NCBI RefSeq assembly: GCF_015687175.1
Contig: NZ_JADPQG010000003.1
Coordinates: 596,260-660,259, forward strand
Source: Reinekea sp. G2M2-21
GTDB lineage: Bacteria; Pseudomonadota; Gammaproteobacteria; Pseudomonadales; Natronospirillaceae
Direction: 5' to 3'
Length of the DNA stretch: 64,000 nucleotides
Position 1 is the first letter of the stretch. Every line of letters starts with the position of its first letter. Below are positions 1 to 9,710 of this stretch, in pieces. Below the pieces are notes generated by a model. It did no database searches. It was given only the letters and a program-made list of their open reading frames with translations, and was not told where the DNA came from. The translations under genes were made by a program, and so were the position numbers.

Positions 1-205
1 AATCGGTTCGGCCGGGCTCATTAATGTGTACATGACTGTCGACAATGCCTGGCATCAATACGCGTTGCTGATAGTCAACCACCGGAATATCATCGGCGTG
101 AAAGTCGTACGCCTCTATGGCAACAATCTGCCCATCACCAACAATGACACTGGCAGCGCGTTCGCCTTCTGGCGTGATCACTCGCTGGCTTTTAAACATC
201 ATCAT
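1..205 (-). CDS. allB: allantoinase AllB, N-terminal part (runs off left edge)
   Basis: Only the first 68 codons are inside the window. The translation starts MMMFKSQRVITPEGE and reaches MPGIVDSHVHINEPGRTD; the D-x-H-x-H followed by NEPGRT is the metal-binding signature of cyclic amidohydrolases and matches allantoinase (hydantoin ring opening of allantoin to allantoate). The start chosen is the first of three consecutive ATGs (205, 202, 199). It overlaps the end of xdhC by 14 bases, which suggests translational coupling and a single xdhABC-allB transcript. Dihydropyrimidinase or dihydroorotase are the alternative family members; the neighbouring xanthine dehydrogenase and the allantoate amidohydrolase at 16.3 kb favour allantoinase. 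Confidence 0.85.
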   Translation of the reverse strand, partial: MMMFKSQRVITPEGERAASVIVGDGQIVAIEAYDFHADDIPVVDYQQRVLMPGIVDSHVHINEPGRTD

Positions 206-1079
206 ATTCAACGTTGGTCTCCACTGTCTGCAATTCTGTTTTCAAAGTTTTCCATGGCAAACCCTGTCGCAAACGTTTGTGCGCGCCCTGTTGATACAAA
301 GCAATCAGCTGACCACAAATCGAGACCGCCACTTCCATGGGCAGCTTGCCGGTCACACTTGGTAAACCGACCGGGCAGGTCATGAACTCAATACGCTCAG
401 GTGAAAACTGTTTGTGCTGCAAGCGCAGACGGAATCGTTTCGCTTTGGTCTGCGAACCGATTACACCGAGAAACGCCGCATCGTCTCGCTTAAGAATCTT
501 TTCAGTCAGCGCGAAATCCAACTGATGGTTGTGCGTCAACACAATAAAGGCGGTACCGGGTAACGCATGCCGAACCTGTTGCTCGGGTTCATCGTCAATA
601 ACCACCGTGACATTCTGTGGCAACTGAGCGGGAAATAATTCAGCGCGGCTGTCGATCCAGCGTACCGTGACCGGCAGCTGCCCCAACAGCGGGATCAGTT
701 GACTGGCGACATGCCCGGCACCAAAAACATCGATCGCCAGCGCATCGTGCGTCATGCGCTCAAACAGAACACTCACTGATCCGCCACAACATTGCCCGAG
801 GCTGGCACCCAGCGGAAAATGCTCCAGTCGCTGCGCATCACCCTGTCCGCTGAGCATTGCACGAGCGGTTTCGATAATCAGAAATTCCAGATGCCCGCCG
901 CCCACGGTGTCGTATATCGAATCCGCGGTGACCACCATTTTGGTCCCGGCTGCGCGCGGCACGGAACCGGCGGTACCCATCAGTGTCACCAACACGTAAT
1001 CGGTTTGCCCGGCGCTCAATTGATGCACGGCTTCCGACCAACGTTGTGGATGAAACCCGGCATGATCTTTATTCAGCAT
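192..1079 (-). CDS. xdhC: xanthine dehydrogenase accessory protein XdhC
   Basis: 295 residues of the XdhC/CoxI family. XdhC proteins bind molybdenum cofactor, promote its sulfuration and insert it into XdhB; the protein is cytosolic and not part of the final enzyme. The N-terminal XdhC_CoxI domain shows GTAGSVPRAAGTKMVV and the GGGHLEF motif (about residues 35-65), followed by a Rossmann-like domain with DVFGAGHVASQLIPLL (about 115-130) and the C-terminal GVIGSQTKAKRFRLRL and CPVGLPSVTGKLPMEVAVSI segments. The start has a very strong Shine-Dalgarno (GAGGAGGTG, 4 bases before ATG). It overlaps the end of xdhB by 11 bases and is itself overlapped by allB. Confidence 0.95.
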   Translation of the reverse strand: MLNKDHAGFHPQRWSEAVHQLSAGQTDYVLVTLMGTAGSVPRAAGTKMVVTADSIYDTVGGGHLEFLIIETARAMLSGQGDAQRLEHFPLGASLGQCCGGSVSVLFERMTHDALAIDVFGAGHVASQLIPLLGQLPVTVRWIDSRAELFPAQLPQNVTVVIDDEPEQQVRHALPGTAFIVLTHNHQLDFALTEKILKRDDAAFLGVIGSQTKAKRFRLRLQHKQFSPERIEFMTCPVGLPSVTGKLPMEVAVSICGQLIALYQQGAHKRLRQGLPWKTLKTELQTVETNVEYDDV

Positions 1080-3423
1080 GGTTCACCTCCTCATGATGTT
1101 GGCGCAGCCATTGTTGCGCTTGCGTGACGGCGTTCAGCAATCGCTCAGGGGTTGCGGGGGTATTCAGTTGCGGCGCGAAACGATAATCGGTGACGCTGGC
1201 GAGAGCATCTCGCAGCGCGCACCAGACACTGTTGGCCAGCATGAACGGTGGTTCACCGACGGCTTTGGATCGGAAAACGGTGAACTCTGGGTTTTCTGAA
1301 TCAAACAACTGTACGTTGAATTCCGCCGGAGTATCGCCAATGGCCGGAATTTTATAGGTTGCCGGACCAAAGCTGGTCAGTTCGCCGGCGGCGTTCCATT
1401 GCAGGTCTTCGGTGGTTAACCAACCCATGCCCTGAATGAAACCCCCTTCGATCTGGCCGATGTCGATGGCCGGATTCAACGAATGTCCAACGTCGTGCAG
1501 AATATCCACACGGGTGATGCTGTTCTCCCCAGTCAGCGTATCCAATTCAACTTCGGTTAACGCCACTCCATGCGAAAAATAAAAGAACGGTCGACCTGCG
1601 CCTTTTTCAGCATCGAAGTGAATTTTCGGAGTCGAATAATAGCCATTGGCCGACAAGGAAATACGGTTCATGTAGGCAGCGTTTGCAACTTCTTTAAAAC
1701 TGAAATGCTGTTTGCCGACGGTGACCTTTCCGTTAATAAAATGAATATCACCGGCGTCGACTGAATGTTGCGTCACTAAAAAATCGATCAGGCGTTGTTT
1801 GATTTTAGTCGCGGCATCGAGTGCGGCCATCCCGTTTAAATCGCTGCCGGAAGATGCTGCCGTTGGCGAGGTGTTAGGCACTTTGTCGGTACGCGTCGCC
1901 GAAATGCCTATCTGACTGACATCGACACCAAAGACTTGTGCCACCACTTGCGCGACTTTGATGTTCAGACCTTGCCCCATTTCCGTTCCGCCATGGTTCA
2001 GGTGGATGGAGCCGTCGGTATAAACATGCACTAACGCCCCGGCCTGATTCAAATGCTGCGCGGTAAACGAAATTCCAAACTTAACCGGCGTGAGTGCAAT
2101 GCCCCGCTTCACCACCGGCGATTTAGTATTGAAGGCACGTAATGCTTTACGCCGTTGGTGATAATGCGCCTGATCCATCAACCGATGCATCATGTCATCG
2201 ACAATGAACTGCTCGACCGGTTGGTGATACGGCGTGACGTCACGCCCAGGTTGATAGAGATTCGCCATGCGCACATCGAGCGGGTCTTTTCCGAGATAGC
2301 GGGCAATATCATCCATCATTGCTTCGGCCATGATCATGCCCTGCGGTCCGCCGAAACCACGATACGCCGTATGGCTGACGGTATTAGCACGGCAACGGTT
2401 CCCGGTGATGCGCACATTCTCATAAAAATAGCTGTTATCGGCATGGAACATGGCGCGGTCGACAATGGAGTCCGATAAATCCGGGGAATACCCACAGTAA
2501 CCATTCAACACCATGTCGACTGCTTTAACGATACCGTTGTCGTCGAAGGCGACGTCATAGGTGTTAAAAAATGGGTGCCGCTTGCCGGTCAGGCGGAAAT
2601 CATCCGCGCGCGCCAAACGCACTTTGCAGGCTTTGCCGGTATGGTAAGTGGCTAATGCAGCGAGTACCGCCCACGGCGCTGCTTGAGTTTCCTTGCCACC
2701 AAAACCGCCGCCCATGCGACGCATTTCCACAGTCACCGCATTAAAGGGCTTGCCCAGTACTTCGGCGACCAGGTGTTGCACTTCGGTCGGGTGCTGTGTG
2801 GAACTCTTGACGAAAATACCGCCATCGTCGGTCGGCGCGGTCAGTGCGACCTGGCCTTCAAGGTAAAAATGCTCCTGGCCACCAATGCTCAATTCACCCT
2901 GCAACCTATGAGGCGCGCTGGCAAAACCTTGGTCGATATCACCACGCACGAAAGTCTGCGGCGGGCGCACCCAATCTTTGCTGGCGATCGCCTGTTGAAT
3001 GTCGAGCAGCGGATCGGCTTTCAGGTACTCAACCTGCACCAGTCGCGCTGCTTTGCGCGCCACCTCGTAGGACGTTGCCACCATCAATAAAATCGGTTGA
3101 CCGTGGTAACTGATGTCCTGTTCGGCGAGCAGAACATCGCCGGGAAATATCGGGCCGATGTCTTTTTTACCCGGAATGTCATCGGCGCTGAGAATTTTCA
3201 CCACCCCGGGGCAATTGAGCGCTACACGCGTGTCGATCTTTTGTATGCGACCACAGGTGATAGTCGACATGACCGGATAGGCATACAGGCAATCGGCAGG
3301 CACCGGGGTGTCGTCGACGTAATGAGCACGACCGGTAACCTGCGCGACGGCGCTGTCATGTTTGATCGATGTGCCCACGACATTATGCTGGTTCGGATTC
3401 AGTTTGGTTTCAAAGTGCCGCAT
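1069..3423 (-). CDS. xdhB: xanthine dehydrogenase, molybdopterin-binding subunit
   Basis: 784 residues, the usual length of the large subunit of bacterial two-subunit xanthine dehydrogenase. It oxidises hypoxanthine to xanthine and urate at a Mo-pterin centre. Signatures visible: GRAHYVDDTPVPAD at the N-terminus of the a/b hammerhead domain (about 32-45), RRMGGGFGGKETQ (about 235), AYRGFGGPQGM (about 350) and, near the C-terminus, KAVGEPPFMLANSVWCAL, whose Glu corresponds to the catalytic Glu of the mammalian enzyme. It overlaps xdhA by 14 bases and xdhC by 11, so the three genes are surely co-transcribed. Substrate range cannot be read from sequence, but the allantoinase next door argues for purines. 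Confidence 0.97.
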   Translation of the reverse strand: MRHFETKLNPNQHNVVGTSIKHDSAVAQVTGRAHYVDDTPVPADCLYAYPVMSTITCGRIQKIDTRVALNCPGVVKILSADDIPGKKDIGPIFPGDVLLAEQDISYHGQPILLMVATSYEVARKAARLVQVEYLKADPLLDIQQAIASKDWVRPPQTFVRGDIDQGFASAPHRLQGELSIGGQEHFYLEGQVALTAPTDDGGIFVKSSTQHPTEVQHLVAEVLGKPFNAVTVEMRRMGGGFGGKETQAAPWAVLAALATYHTGKACKVRLARADDFRLTGKRHPFFNTYDVAFDDNGIVKAVDMVLNGYCGYSPDLSDSIVDRAMFHADNSYFYENVRITGNRCRANTVSHTAYRGFGGPQGMIMAEAMMDDIARYLGKDPLDVRMANLYQPGRDVTPYHQPVEQFIVDDMMHRLMDQAHYHQRRKALRAFNTKSPVVKRGIALTPVKFGISFTAQHLNQAGALVHVYTDGSIHLNHGGTEMGQGLNIKVAQVVAQVFGVDVSQIGISATRTDKVPNTSPTAASSGSDLNGMAALDAATKIKQRLIDFLVTQHSVDAGDIHFINGKVTVGKQHFSFKEVANAAYMNRISLSANGYYSTPKIHFDAEKGAGRPFFYFSHGVALTEVELDTLTGENSITRVDILHDVGHSLNPAIDIGQIEGGFIQGMGWLTTEDLQWNAAGELTSFGPATYKIPAIGDTPAEFNVQLFDSENPEFTVFRSKAVGEPPFMLANSVWCALRDALASVTDYRFAPQLNTPATPERLLNAVTQAQQWLRQHHEEVNHAE

Positions 3424-4858
3424 GGGAAACCCTCGTTATGGTTTGTTCCGATTGTTCCAGCCAGAAGCGCTGCAACAGGTTCCGGCACGTCGTTAGGCGG
3501 TAATCACGTGATGCCCGGACATCGGTCATTGGGTTGAACGCGTGCACGAGCACATCGCCTGCCTGTTCCATGACAGCCTCAGTAAAAGGTTTGCCGTCTA
3601 AAAACGTCTCCAGATCCTGTGCTGCAGCCGGGGTTGCGGCCATACCACCAAAGCCGGTTTTAACGTTTCGCATTACCCCATCAACCTGTTCAAAGGCAAT
3701 GGCAAGCAACACTGCGGAAATGTCGTCTTCCATACGTTTGGAAATTTTATAGCACGCCAGTGTCAGCGACGGCGGACGCGGCGGAATACGCACCGCGACA
3801 ATAACTTCGTTGTCCGCCAAGACCGTTTTACGGTACGCCAGGAAAAATTCACCGACCGGAACCGAACGCTCACCGTGAGCATTGGCCAGAATTAATTGCG
3901 CATCCAGTGCCATCAGCAACGGTGCCGGGTCGCCAATGGGTGAGGCATTGCCGAGACTGCCGCCCAGTGTGCCTGCGTTGCGGATTTGCGCCGACCCCAG
4001 ACGATGAAACATTTCTTTCGCTTCCGGGTAACGCGCGCACAGCGTCGGCACCAGATCGGCATAGGTGGCAGCGGCCCCCAAAGTCAGCCCGGTTTCGTCG
4101 TCGCGAATATGCTGCAGTTCGGCGACCTCAATTACGGAAATGAGGGTGTCGTAGTCGCGCAGTTGTTGGGTAAATTCCAACGCCAGGTCAGTCCCGCCGG
4201 CGAGCAGTTTTGCCTGCGGATACTGGTCTTTCAACGCCAGTAAATCCGGCAGAGATTGCGGCAGGAAAAATTGTTGCCCGTTATGAGTTAGGCAAGGTTC
4301 AGGGTTTAATGGCCGTTGAAAAAACTGATCGGCAGCCTCGGTAAACGGATCCGCCACACGCGGGAACTCATACATGTGCTGACAGGCTTCCAAAATGGGC
4401 CGGTAACCGGTACAGCGACAGAGGTTACCGCCAAGCTGTTCAATCACCGTCGCACGGCCCGGGTATTCACGGTAGTTCAGGTATAACCCGAACATACTCA
4501 TAATAAAACCGGGTGTGCAGAAACCGCATTGCGAGCCGTGGCATTCCACCATCGCGCGCTGGACCGGATGCAACTGCTCAACGGTGGTGGCCGACATATC
4601 GGACAGAGCATCGACGGTGATCAGATGTTTACCGTGCAGATTTCCCAGCATTAATAAGCAGGCATTCATGCTTTGGTAACGCACACCGTCACCGGTGCTT
4701 GCGCCAACAATGACCGTGCAGGCACCACAATCGCCCGACGCACAACCTTCTTTGCTGCCGGTCAGCCCGCTTTTGGTGCGCAGCCAATCCAGTGCGCTCG
4801 TATTCGGTGCCACGTCATCAATCTCAACGGGCGTATGGTTTACTAAAAATTCAATCAC
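3410..4858 (-). CDS. xdhA: xanthine dehydrogenase, iron-sulfur/FAD subunit
   Basis: 482 residues. The N-terminal plant-type [2Fe-2S] domain has ligands Cys39, Cys44, Cys47 and Cys67; the second, helical [2Fe-2S] domain has Cys111/Cys114 (QCGFCTPGF) and Cys147/Cys149 (NLCRCTGYRP). The FAD-binding domain follows, with AKLLAGGTDLALE (about 215) and GTLGGSLGNASPIGDPAP (about 300). The subunit carries electrons from the Mo site in XdhB through two Fe-S clusters to FAD and then NAD+. It is the first gene of the operon; the 198-base gap to the divergent ABC transporter holds the shared promoter region and a palindrome at 4984-4999. Confidence 0.97.
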   Translation of the reverse strand: MIEFLVNHTPVEIDDVAPNTSALDWLRTKSGLTGSKEGCASGDCGACTVIVGASTGDGVRYQSMNACLLMLGNLHGKHLITVDALSDMSATTVEQLHPVQRAMVECHGSQCGFCTPGFIMSMFGLYLNYREYPGRATVIEQLGGNLCRCTGYRPILEACQHMYEFPRVADPFTEAADQFFQRPLNPEPCLTHNGQQFFLPQSLPDLLALKDQYPQAKLLAGGTDLALEFTQQLRDYDTLISVIEVAELQHIRDDETGLTLGAAATYADLVPTLCARYPEAKEMFHRLGSAQIRNAGTLGGSLGNASPIGDPAPLLMALDAQLILANAHGERSVPVGEFFLAYRKTVLADNEVIVAVRIPPRPPSLTLACYKISKRMEDDISAVLLAIAFEQVDGVMRNVKTGFGGMAATPAAAQDLETFLDGKPFTEAVMEQAGDVLVHAFNPMTDVRASRDYRLTTCRNLLQRFWLEQSEQTITRVSHAAL

Positions 4859-4983
4859 GTTGTTGCCTCTACCAAACTCTTGGCGACCGCAATGCCTGTA
4901 TCTCGCATGTTTCCGGCCACTCTCTCTGTTTTGTCTTTATTTTTCTAAAGTTGGTTAGCTTCTTGCATTTTATGTACCAGAAT

Positions 4984-4999
4984 CTGACCGCTTGGTCAG
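4984..4999. promoter_or_regulatory. palindrome CTGACC-GCTT-GGTCAG between xdhA and the purine ABC importer
   Basis: A perfect 6-base inverted repeat with a 4-base spacer lies in the middle of the divergent promoter region (4859-5066). The core TGACC-NNNT-GGTCA resembles the TTGACCANNTGGTCAA operator described for the TetR-family nucleobase regulator RutR. That a RutR-like regulator binds here is inference; no such regulator gene is in the window. Confidence 0.45.
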
Positions 5000-5066
5000 C
5001 TCACTAAGAATAACACCGAATGACGCTAAATAAAGTAGCCGTAACGATAAAACACAGGTGGTAACG

Positions 5067-6596
5067 GTGGATAACACGAAACGACTGGAAATGATCGGCA
5101 TTACCAAGACCTACCCGGGGACGGTCGCAAACGACCAGGTCGCATTATCGATTCGCCACAGCGAGATACACGCCCTGCTCGGCGAAAACGGAGCTGGGAA
5201 AAGCACATTAATGAAAATTCTGTATGGGGTGACCAAACCGGATACCGGCACGATTATCTGGAATGGTAAAGAAATTCGCCTGGCCAACCCAGCGGATGCG
5301 CGCGCCTTGGGCATCGGCATGGTATTCCAGCATTTCTCCTTATTTGAAACGCTGACCGTGCGTGAAAACATTGAACTGGCGTTGGGCAATCAGGCGGGAA
5401 ATTCCGCCACATTGGCGACGCGCATCCGTGAAACCTCGGAAAAGTACGGGATGCCGCTGGACCCGGACCGTCGAATCGCGTCATTGTCCACCGGTGAAAA
5501 ACAACGGGTAGAGATCGTTCGTTGTTTGTTGCTCGATATCCAGTTACTGATTCTGGACGAACCGACCTCCGTGCTGACACCACAGGAAGTCGAGCGTCTT
5601 TTTGAGACTCTGCGCCTGCTCAGCAAAGAGGGGTGCTCCATCCTGTTTATCAGTCACAAACTCCACGAGGTCACCGCCCTGTGCGAATCCGCCACCATTT
5701 TGCGGCACGGCAAAGTGTCGGGGAATTGTGAGCCCAAACAGGAAACCCCGGCGAGCATTGCCCGCATGATGGTGGGTGAAGACACACCGATAACGCACAA
5801 CGCCAAACGGGCTATCGGTGGCGCTGACTTCCTGCAAGTCCGGCAATTGTCCACGACCGCTGCCGATACCTTCGAGATTGCGTTGAAGAACGTGAATTTC
5901 TCTGTCAAACAGGGCGAGATTGTCGGTATTGCTGGCGTAGCCGGAAACGGCCAGGAAGAGTTGTTAAAAGCGTTATCCGGTGAGCAACCCTATGGCTCTG
6001 AGTCCATCTGGTTCGCTGGTACCGCCGTGGATGCCCTGTCGCCCATGCAACGCCGACGCTTGGGCATGGCGTTTGTTCCCGAAGACCGGCTCGGTCGCGG
6101 TGCGGTTCCAGAAATGAGTCTGGCGGAGAACACCCTGCTGACCAGTTTTGACTCTGGTTTGCTCAAGAAAGGGTTCATCCATTTTCCGTCAGTGACCAAA
6201 CTGGCAAAACGCATCATTCAGACGTACAAGGTTAAAACCCCCAACGAACTGGCCGCGGCCAGCAGTTTATCGGGCGGAAATTTGCAGAAATTCATTATCG
6301 GCCGCGAGGTTGAACAGGCACCCAAGTTGCTGATCATGGCACACCCCACCTGGGGTGTGGACATCGGCGCCCAGGTGGCGATTCACAACACCATTTTTGC
6401 GCTGCGCGAACAAGGCTGCGCGGTGCTGGTCATCTCAGAAGATTTGGACGAGCTGTATAACATCTGTGATCGGCTCGGGGCGATCTGCGATGGTCAGGTA
6501 TCACCCTTTGTTGCAACCGATGACTTACCGCTGGCGCAGCTCGGACAATGGATGGCGGGCGATTTTGCCGCGGATGCGCAGGAGGTCGCTGCCTGA
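5067..6596 (+). CDS. BMP-type purine/nucleoside ABC importer, ATP-binding protein
   Basis: About 509 residues with two ABC domains in tandem, as in YufO/NupA and sugar-type ATPases. First domain: Walker A GENGAGKS, signature LSTGEKQR, Walker B LLILDEPT. Second domain: signature LSGGNLQK and a Walker B-like LLIMAHPTWGVD in which the usual acidic position is replaced, a degeneration common in the second half of this family. A GTG start at 5067 is preferred over GTG 5058 because AGGTGG lies 5 bases before it; the 5058 GTG overlaps that ribosome-binding site. The gene overlaps the next permease by one base (TGATG). The xdh operon next door suggests purines or purine nucleosides as cargo. Confidence 0.88.
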   Translation: MDNTKRLEMIGITKTYPGTVANDQVALSIRHSEIHALLGENGAGKSTLMKILYGVTKPDTGTIIWNGKEIRLANPADARALGIGMVFQHFSLFETLTVRENIELALGNQAGNSATLATRIRETSEKYGMPLDPDRRIASLSTGEKQRVEIVRCLLLDIQLLILDEPTSVLTPQEVERLFETLRLLSKEGCSILFISHKLHEVTALCESATILRHGKVSGNCEPKQETPASIARMMVGEDTPITHNAKRAIGGADFLQVRQLSTTAADTFEIALKNVNFSVKQGEIVGIAGVAGNGQEELLKALSGEQPYGSESIWFAGTAVDALSPMQRRRLGMAFVPEDRLGRGAVPEMSLAENTLLTSFDSGLLKKGFIHFPSVTKLAKRIIQTYKVKTPNELAAASSLSGGNLQKFIIGREVEQAPKLLIMAHPTWGVDIGAQVAIHNTIFALREQGCAVLVISEDLDELYNICDRLGAICDGQVSPFVATDDLPLAQLGQWMAGDFAADAQEVAA

Positions 6597-7675
6597 TGAT
6601 CCGACTCGAACCCCGTCCGGCAATTTCCGGCTTCTGGACCTACGCCTCACCGGTCACCGCCGTCTTATTAACCCTCATTACCGGCGCGTTTTTGTTCGCG
6701 GCGCTTGGGCAAGCACCGCTGGAAGCCTTACATATTTACTTTATCAGCCCAATTGCTGACTGGTATGGCATAACAGAACTGTTTGTTAAAGCGGTACCCA
6801 TTTTGCTGTGTGCTTACGGTCTCGCTTTGTGTTATCGCGCTGCGGTTTGGAACATCGGTGCCGAAGGCCAGTTACTGATGGGCGGCATTTTTGCGTCGGT
6901 AATCGCCGTGCAGTTTGTCGACTCCGACGCGTGGCTGGCCATGCCAATCACCATGTTGGCTGGCGTTGCTGGTGGCATGGTGTGGGCTGGCATCGTGGCT
7001 TTTCTGAAACTGAAAATGAACACCAACGAAACGCTCAGCACCATCATGATGAACTACATCGCGTTGAATTTATTACTCTACAGCGTGCACGGTCCGTTAA
7101 AAGACCCCCATGGTTTTAACTTTCCGGAAAGCGCGCTGTTTGGAGACAGTACCCTATTGCCCATTCTGTTTGAGGGCACCCGCCTGCATCTGGGATTGGC
7201 CTTTTCGCTGCTGGCACTGGCCGCTACCTGGGTCTTCATCAGCCGTTCGTTTATTGGGTTTCAGATTCAGGTCATGGGTCAGGATCAGGCCGCGGCCAAA
7301 ATGGCAGGGTTCAATAAAACCAAATTGGTGCTGACGGTGCTGTTGATCTGCGGTGGACTCGCAGGGCTGGCCGGTGCGGGTGAAGTAGCCGGGCCGATCG
7401 GCCAGTTGGTGCCACACATCTCCCCCGGCTACGGTTATTCCGCCATCATCGTCGCCTTTCTCGGGCGCTTGCACCCTGTCGGCATCACGTTAGCCGGATT
7501 GCTGATGGCACTGATTTACATGGGCGGCGAAATGTCGCAGATATTTCTGGGTCTGCCCAACGCCATTACCGGTGTTTTTCAGGGGCTGATCCTGTTTTTC
7601 CTACTGTCCAGTGATGTGTTGATTCGCTATCGCATCCGCTGGGCATCTAACCCGATGAAAGCCGGAGCCGCCTGA
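6596..7675 (+). CDS. BMP-type purine/nucleoside ABC importer, permease 1
   Basis: 359 residues, hydrophobic throughout, of the branched-chain/ribose-type permease family. It has the conserved LCYRAAVWNIGAEGQLLMGG segment (about 80-100) and LSTIMMNYIALNLLLY (about 145-160), typical of YufP-like permeases. The start ATG at 6596 shares its A with the stop codon of the ATPase. It forms the membrane channel together with permease 2. The last codons overlap the start of the next gene by one base. Confidence 0.88.
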   Translation: MIRLEPRPAISGFWTYASPVTAVLLTLITGAFLFAALGQAPLEALHIYFISPIADWYGITELFVKAVPILLCAYGLALCYRAAVWNIGAEGQLLMGGIFASVIAVQFVDSDAWLAMPITMLAGVAGGMVWAGIVAFLKLKMNTNETLSTIMMNYIALNLLLYSVHGPLKDPHGFNFPESALFGDSTLLPILFEGTRLHLGLAFSLLALAATWVFISRSFIGFQIQVMGQDQAAAKMAGFNKTKLVLTVLLICGGLAGLAGAGEVAGPIGQLVPHISPGYGYSAIIVAFLGRLHPVGITLAGLLMALIYMGGEMSQIFLGLPNAITGVFQGLILFFLLSSDVLIRYRIRWASNPMKAGAA

Positions 7676-8601
7676 TGGATTTGGATCTTCTTACGAATAT
7701 TTTGTACCTCACCATCCGCACCGGAACGCCGCTGTTGCTCGTCGCCCTTGGTGAGTTGGTCTGTGAAAAAAGCGGCGTACTGAACCTCGGCCAGGAAGGC
7801 ATGATGTTAATGGGTGCGGTGGTCGGATTCATCGCCGCGTTCTATTCCGGCAATGTTTATCTGGGTTTTGCGATGGCGGCTTGCGCGGGCATTGCCATGT
7901 CATTGGTGTTCGGCTTTGTCGCCGTCACACTCAACGCCAATCAGGTGGCCACGGGACTGGCACTGACCATTTTCGGTACCGGTTTGTCGGCCTTTATCGG
8001 TGCCAGCTTTGAGGGCAAAACCATTACCGCACTGCCAACCTTAGCGGTTGGTTTTGTGGAAACCATTCCCCTCATTGGCCGCCCCTTGTTTGCCCAGGAT
8101 GCCATGGTGTATTTCAGCTGGATTCTGTTTATCGCCATTTATCTGTTTTTCAAACAAGGTCGAGGCGGATTGAAAGTTCGCGCCGCTGGCGAGAACCCTA
8201 CTGTAGGCAGCAACCTAGGCTTACCGGTTCTGAAAATCCGCTATCTGTCGATCATGTTTGGGGGCGCTATGGCCGGACTTGCCGGCGGCTATCTGAGTCT
8301 GGCCTACACGCCGTTATGGACCGAAAACATGACGGCGGGGCGCGGCTGGATTGCCTTGGCTCTGGTCGTTTTCGCCAGCTGGCGAGTCGGACGCATCATG
8401 CTCGGCGCATACCTGTTTGGTTTTGCCAGCATTATGCATTTGGTTTTGCAGGGCTTTGGTCTGTCCATTTCATCCAATTTACTGGCAACGCTGCCTTACG
8501 TTGCCACCATCGTCGTTCTGGTGTTTCTCAGTAAAAACATCGAACGGTTGAAACAGTTTGAGCCAATGGCGTTAGGCAAGCCGTGGCACAAAACACACTA
8601 A
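7675..8601 (+). CDS. BMP-type purine/nucleoside ABC importer, permease 2
   Basis: 308 residues, about eight to nine hydrophobic segments, YufQ-like. The family hallmark SGVLNLGQEGMMLMGAVVGF appears at about 36-55 and LTIFGTGLSAFIG at about 95-107. Stop and start codons of the three transporter genes overlap, so the ATPase and both permeases are translationally coupled; the binding protein follows after 34 bases. Inner-membrane location is expected. Confidence 0.88.
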   Translation: MDLDLLTNILYLTIRTGTPLLLVALGELVCEKSGVLNLGQEGMMLMGAVVGFIAAFYSGNVYLGFAMAACAGIAMSLVFGFVAVTLNANQVATGLALTIFGTGLSAFIGASFEGKTITALPTLAVGFVETIPLIGRPLFAQDAMVYFSWILFIAIYLFFKQGRGGLKVRAAGENPTVGSNLGLPVLKIRYLSIMFGGAMAGLAGGYLSLAYTPLWTENMTAGRGWIALALVVFASWRVGRIMLGAYLFGFASIMHLVLQGFGLSISSNLLATLPYVATIVVLVFLSKNIERLKQFEPMALGKPWHKTH

Positions 8602-8635
8602 TCAGTCACCACTGGTCACAGCAAGAGAGAGTATT

Positions 8636-9703
8636 ATGAAAAAAGCGATCACCACACTGGGCTTAGCCCTGGGATTAACCGCCGCAACCTCGGCATTAGC
8701 CGCAGACCCCGTTAAGGTCGGCTTCATCTACGTCAGCCCAACCGGCGAAGCCGGGTGGACCTATCAGCATGACGAAGGCCGTAAAAACTTAGAAGCCGTG
8801 TTCGGCGATAAGGTTGAAACCACCTTTGTTGAAAACGTGCCCGAAGGCGCGGATGCGGAACGCGTATTAACGCAATTGGCCAAGAGTGGACACGATTTGA
8901 TTTTTACCACGTCTTTCGGCTACATGAACGCGACGTTGAAGGTGGCCAAAAAATTCCCGAACGTAAAATTTGAACACGCGTCCGGCTATAAACGCGACAC
9001 CAACGTAGCAACATACTTTGACCGCATCTACGAAGGACGTTATCTGTCTGGTGTGGTGGCAGGTCGTATGACGAAAACCGACACCATTGGCTATATCGGC
9101 GCGTTTCCGATTCCTGAGGTGATTCGCGGCATTAATGCGTTCACTCTCGGTGCGCAATCGGTCAACCCTGACATCAAAGTGAAGGTCATCTGGGTGAATA
9201 CCTGGTTCGATCCATCCAAAGAACGTGAGGCAGCCGAGACCATGATCAACCAGAATGTTGACGTGATCACCTTCCACACAGATTCACCGGCGGCGGTTCA
9301 AGCAGCAGAAGAAGCGGGTGTCTACGCCGTGGGTTACCATTCGGATATGAGTGCCTATGGTCCTAAGTCACACCTGACGGCTGCGGTACACAACTGGAAT
9401 GACTATTACGTGAGTCGTGTACAAGCAGTGATGGATGGCACTTGGTCGTCGACGGACACCTGGGAGGGTATCGCCTCCAACATGACAAACATTGCGCCCA
9501 TCAATGCCTCGGTTCCCGCTGACGTTATTGCCGAAGTCGAAGCCCTGAAAGCGAAGATCGCATCTGGAGAGATGCACCCGTTCACCGGACCTTTAACGAA
9601 TCAGGCTGGGGAGTCTGTGCTGGCGGAAGGTGAAGTCATGAGTGACGGCGATCTGCTGGGTATGAACTATTACGTCGCCGGTGTGGAAGGCAAGCTGGAA
9701 TAA
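8636..9703 (+). CDS. BMP family periplasmic purine/nucleoside-binding protein
   Basis: 355 residues with a clear Sec signal peptide (MKKAITTLGLALGL..., cleavage after SALA near residue 23). The mature part begins ADPVKVGFIYVSPTGEAGWTYQHDEGRK, typical of the BMP/PnrA-like fold that binds purine nucleosides or related compounds. An AGAGAGA ribosome-binding site precedes ATG. It is the last gene of the importer operon and would deliver the ligand to the two permeases. The close family includes proteins annotated for lipoprotein Med or for purine/urate-type ligands; the true ligand is not readable here. Confidence 0.9.
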   Translation: MKKAITTLGLALGLTAATSALAADPVKVGFIYVSPTGEAGWTYQHDEGRKNLEAVFGDKVETTFVENVPEGADAERVLTQLAKSGHDLIFTTSFGYMNATLKVAKKFPNVKFEHASGYKRDTNVATYFDRIYEGRYLSGVVAGRMTKTDTIGYIGAFPIPEVIRGINAFTLGAQSVNPDIKVKVIWVNTWFDPSKEREAAETMINQNVDVITFHTDSPAAVQAAEEAGVYAVGYHSDMSAYGPKSHLTAAVHNWNDYYVSRVQAVMDGTWSSTDTWEGIASNMTNIAPINASVPADVIAEVEALKAKIASGEMHPFTGPLTNQAGESVLAEGEVMSDGDLLGMNYYVAGVEGKLE

Positions 9704-9710
9704 AACATCC

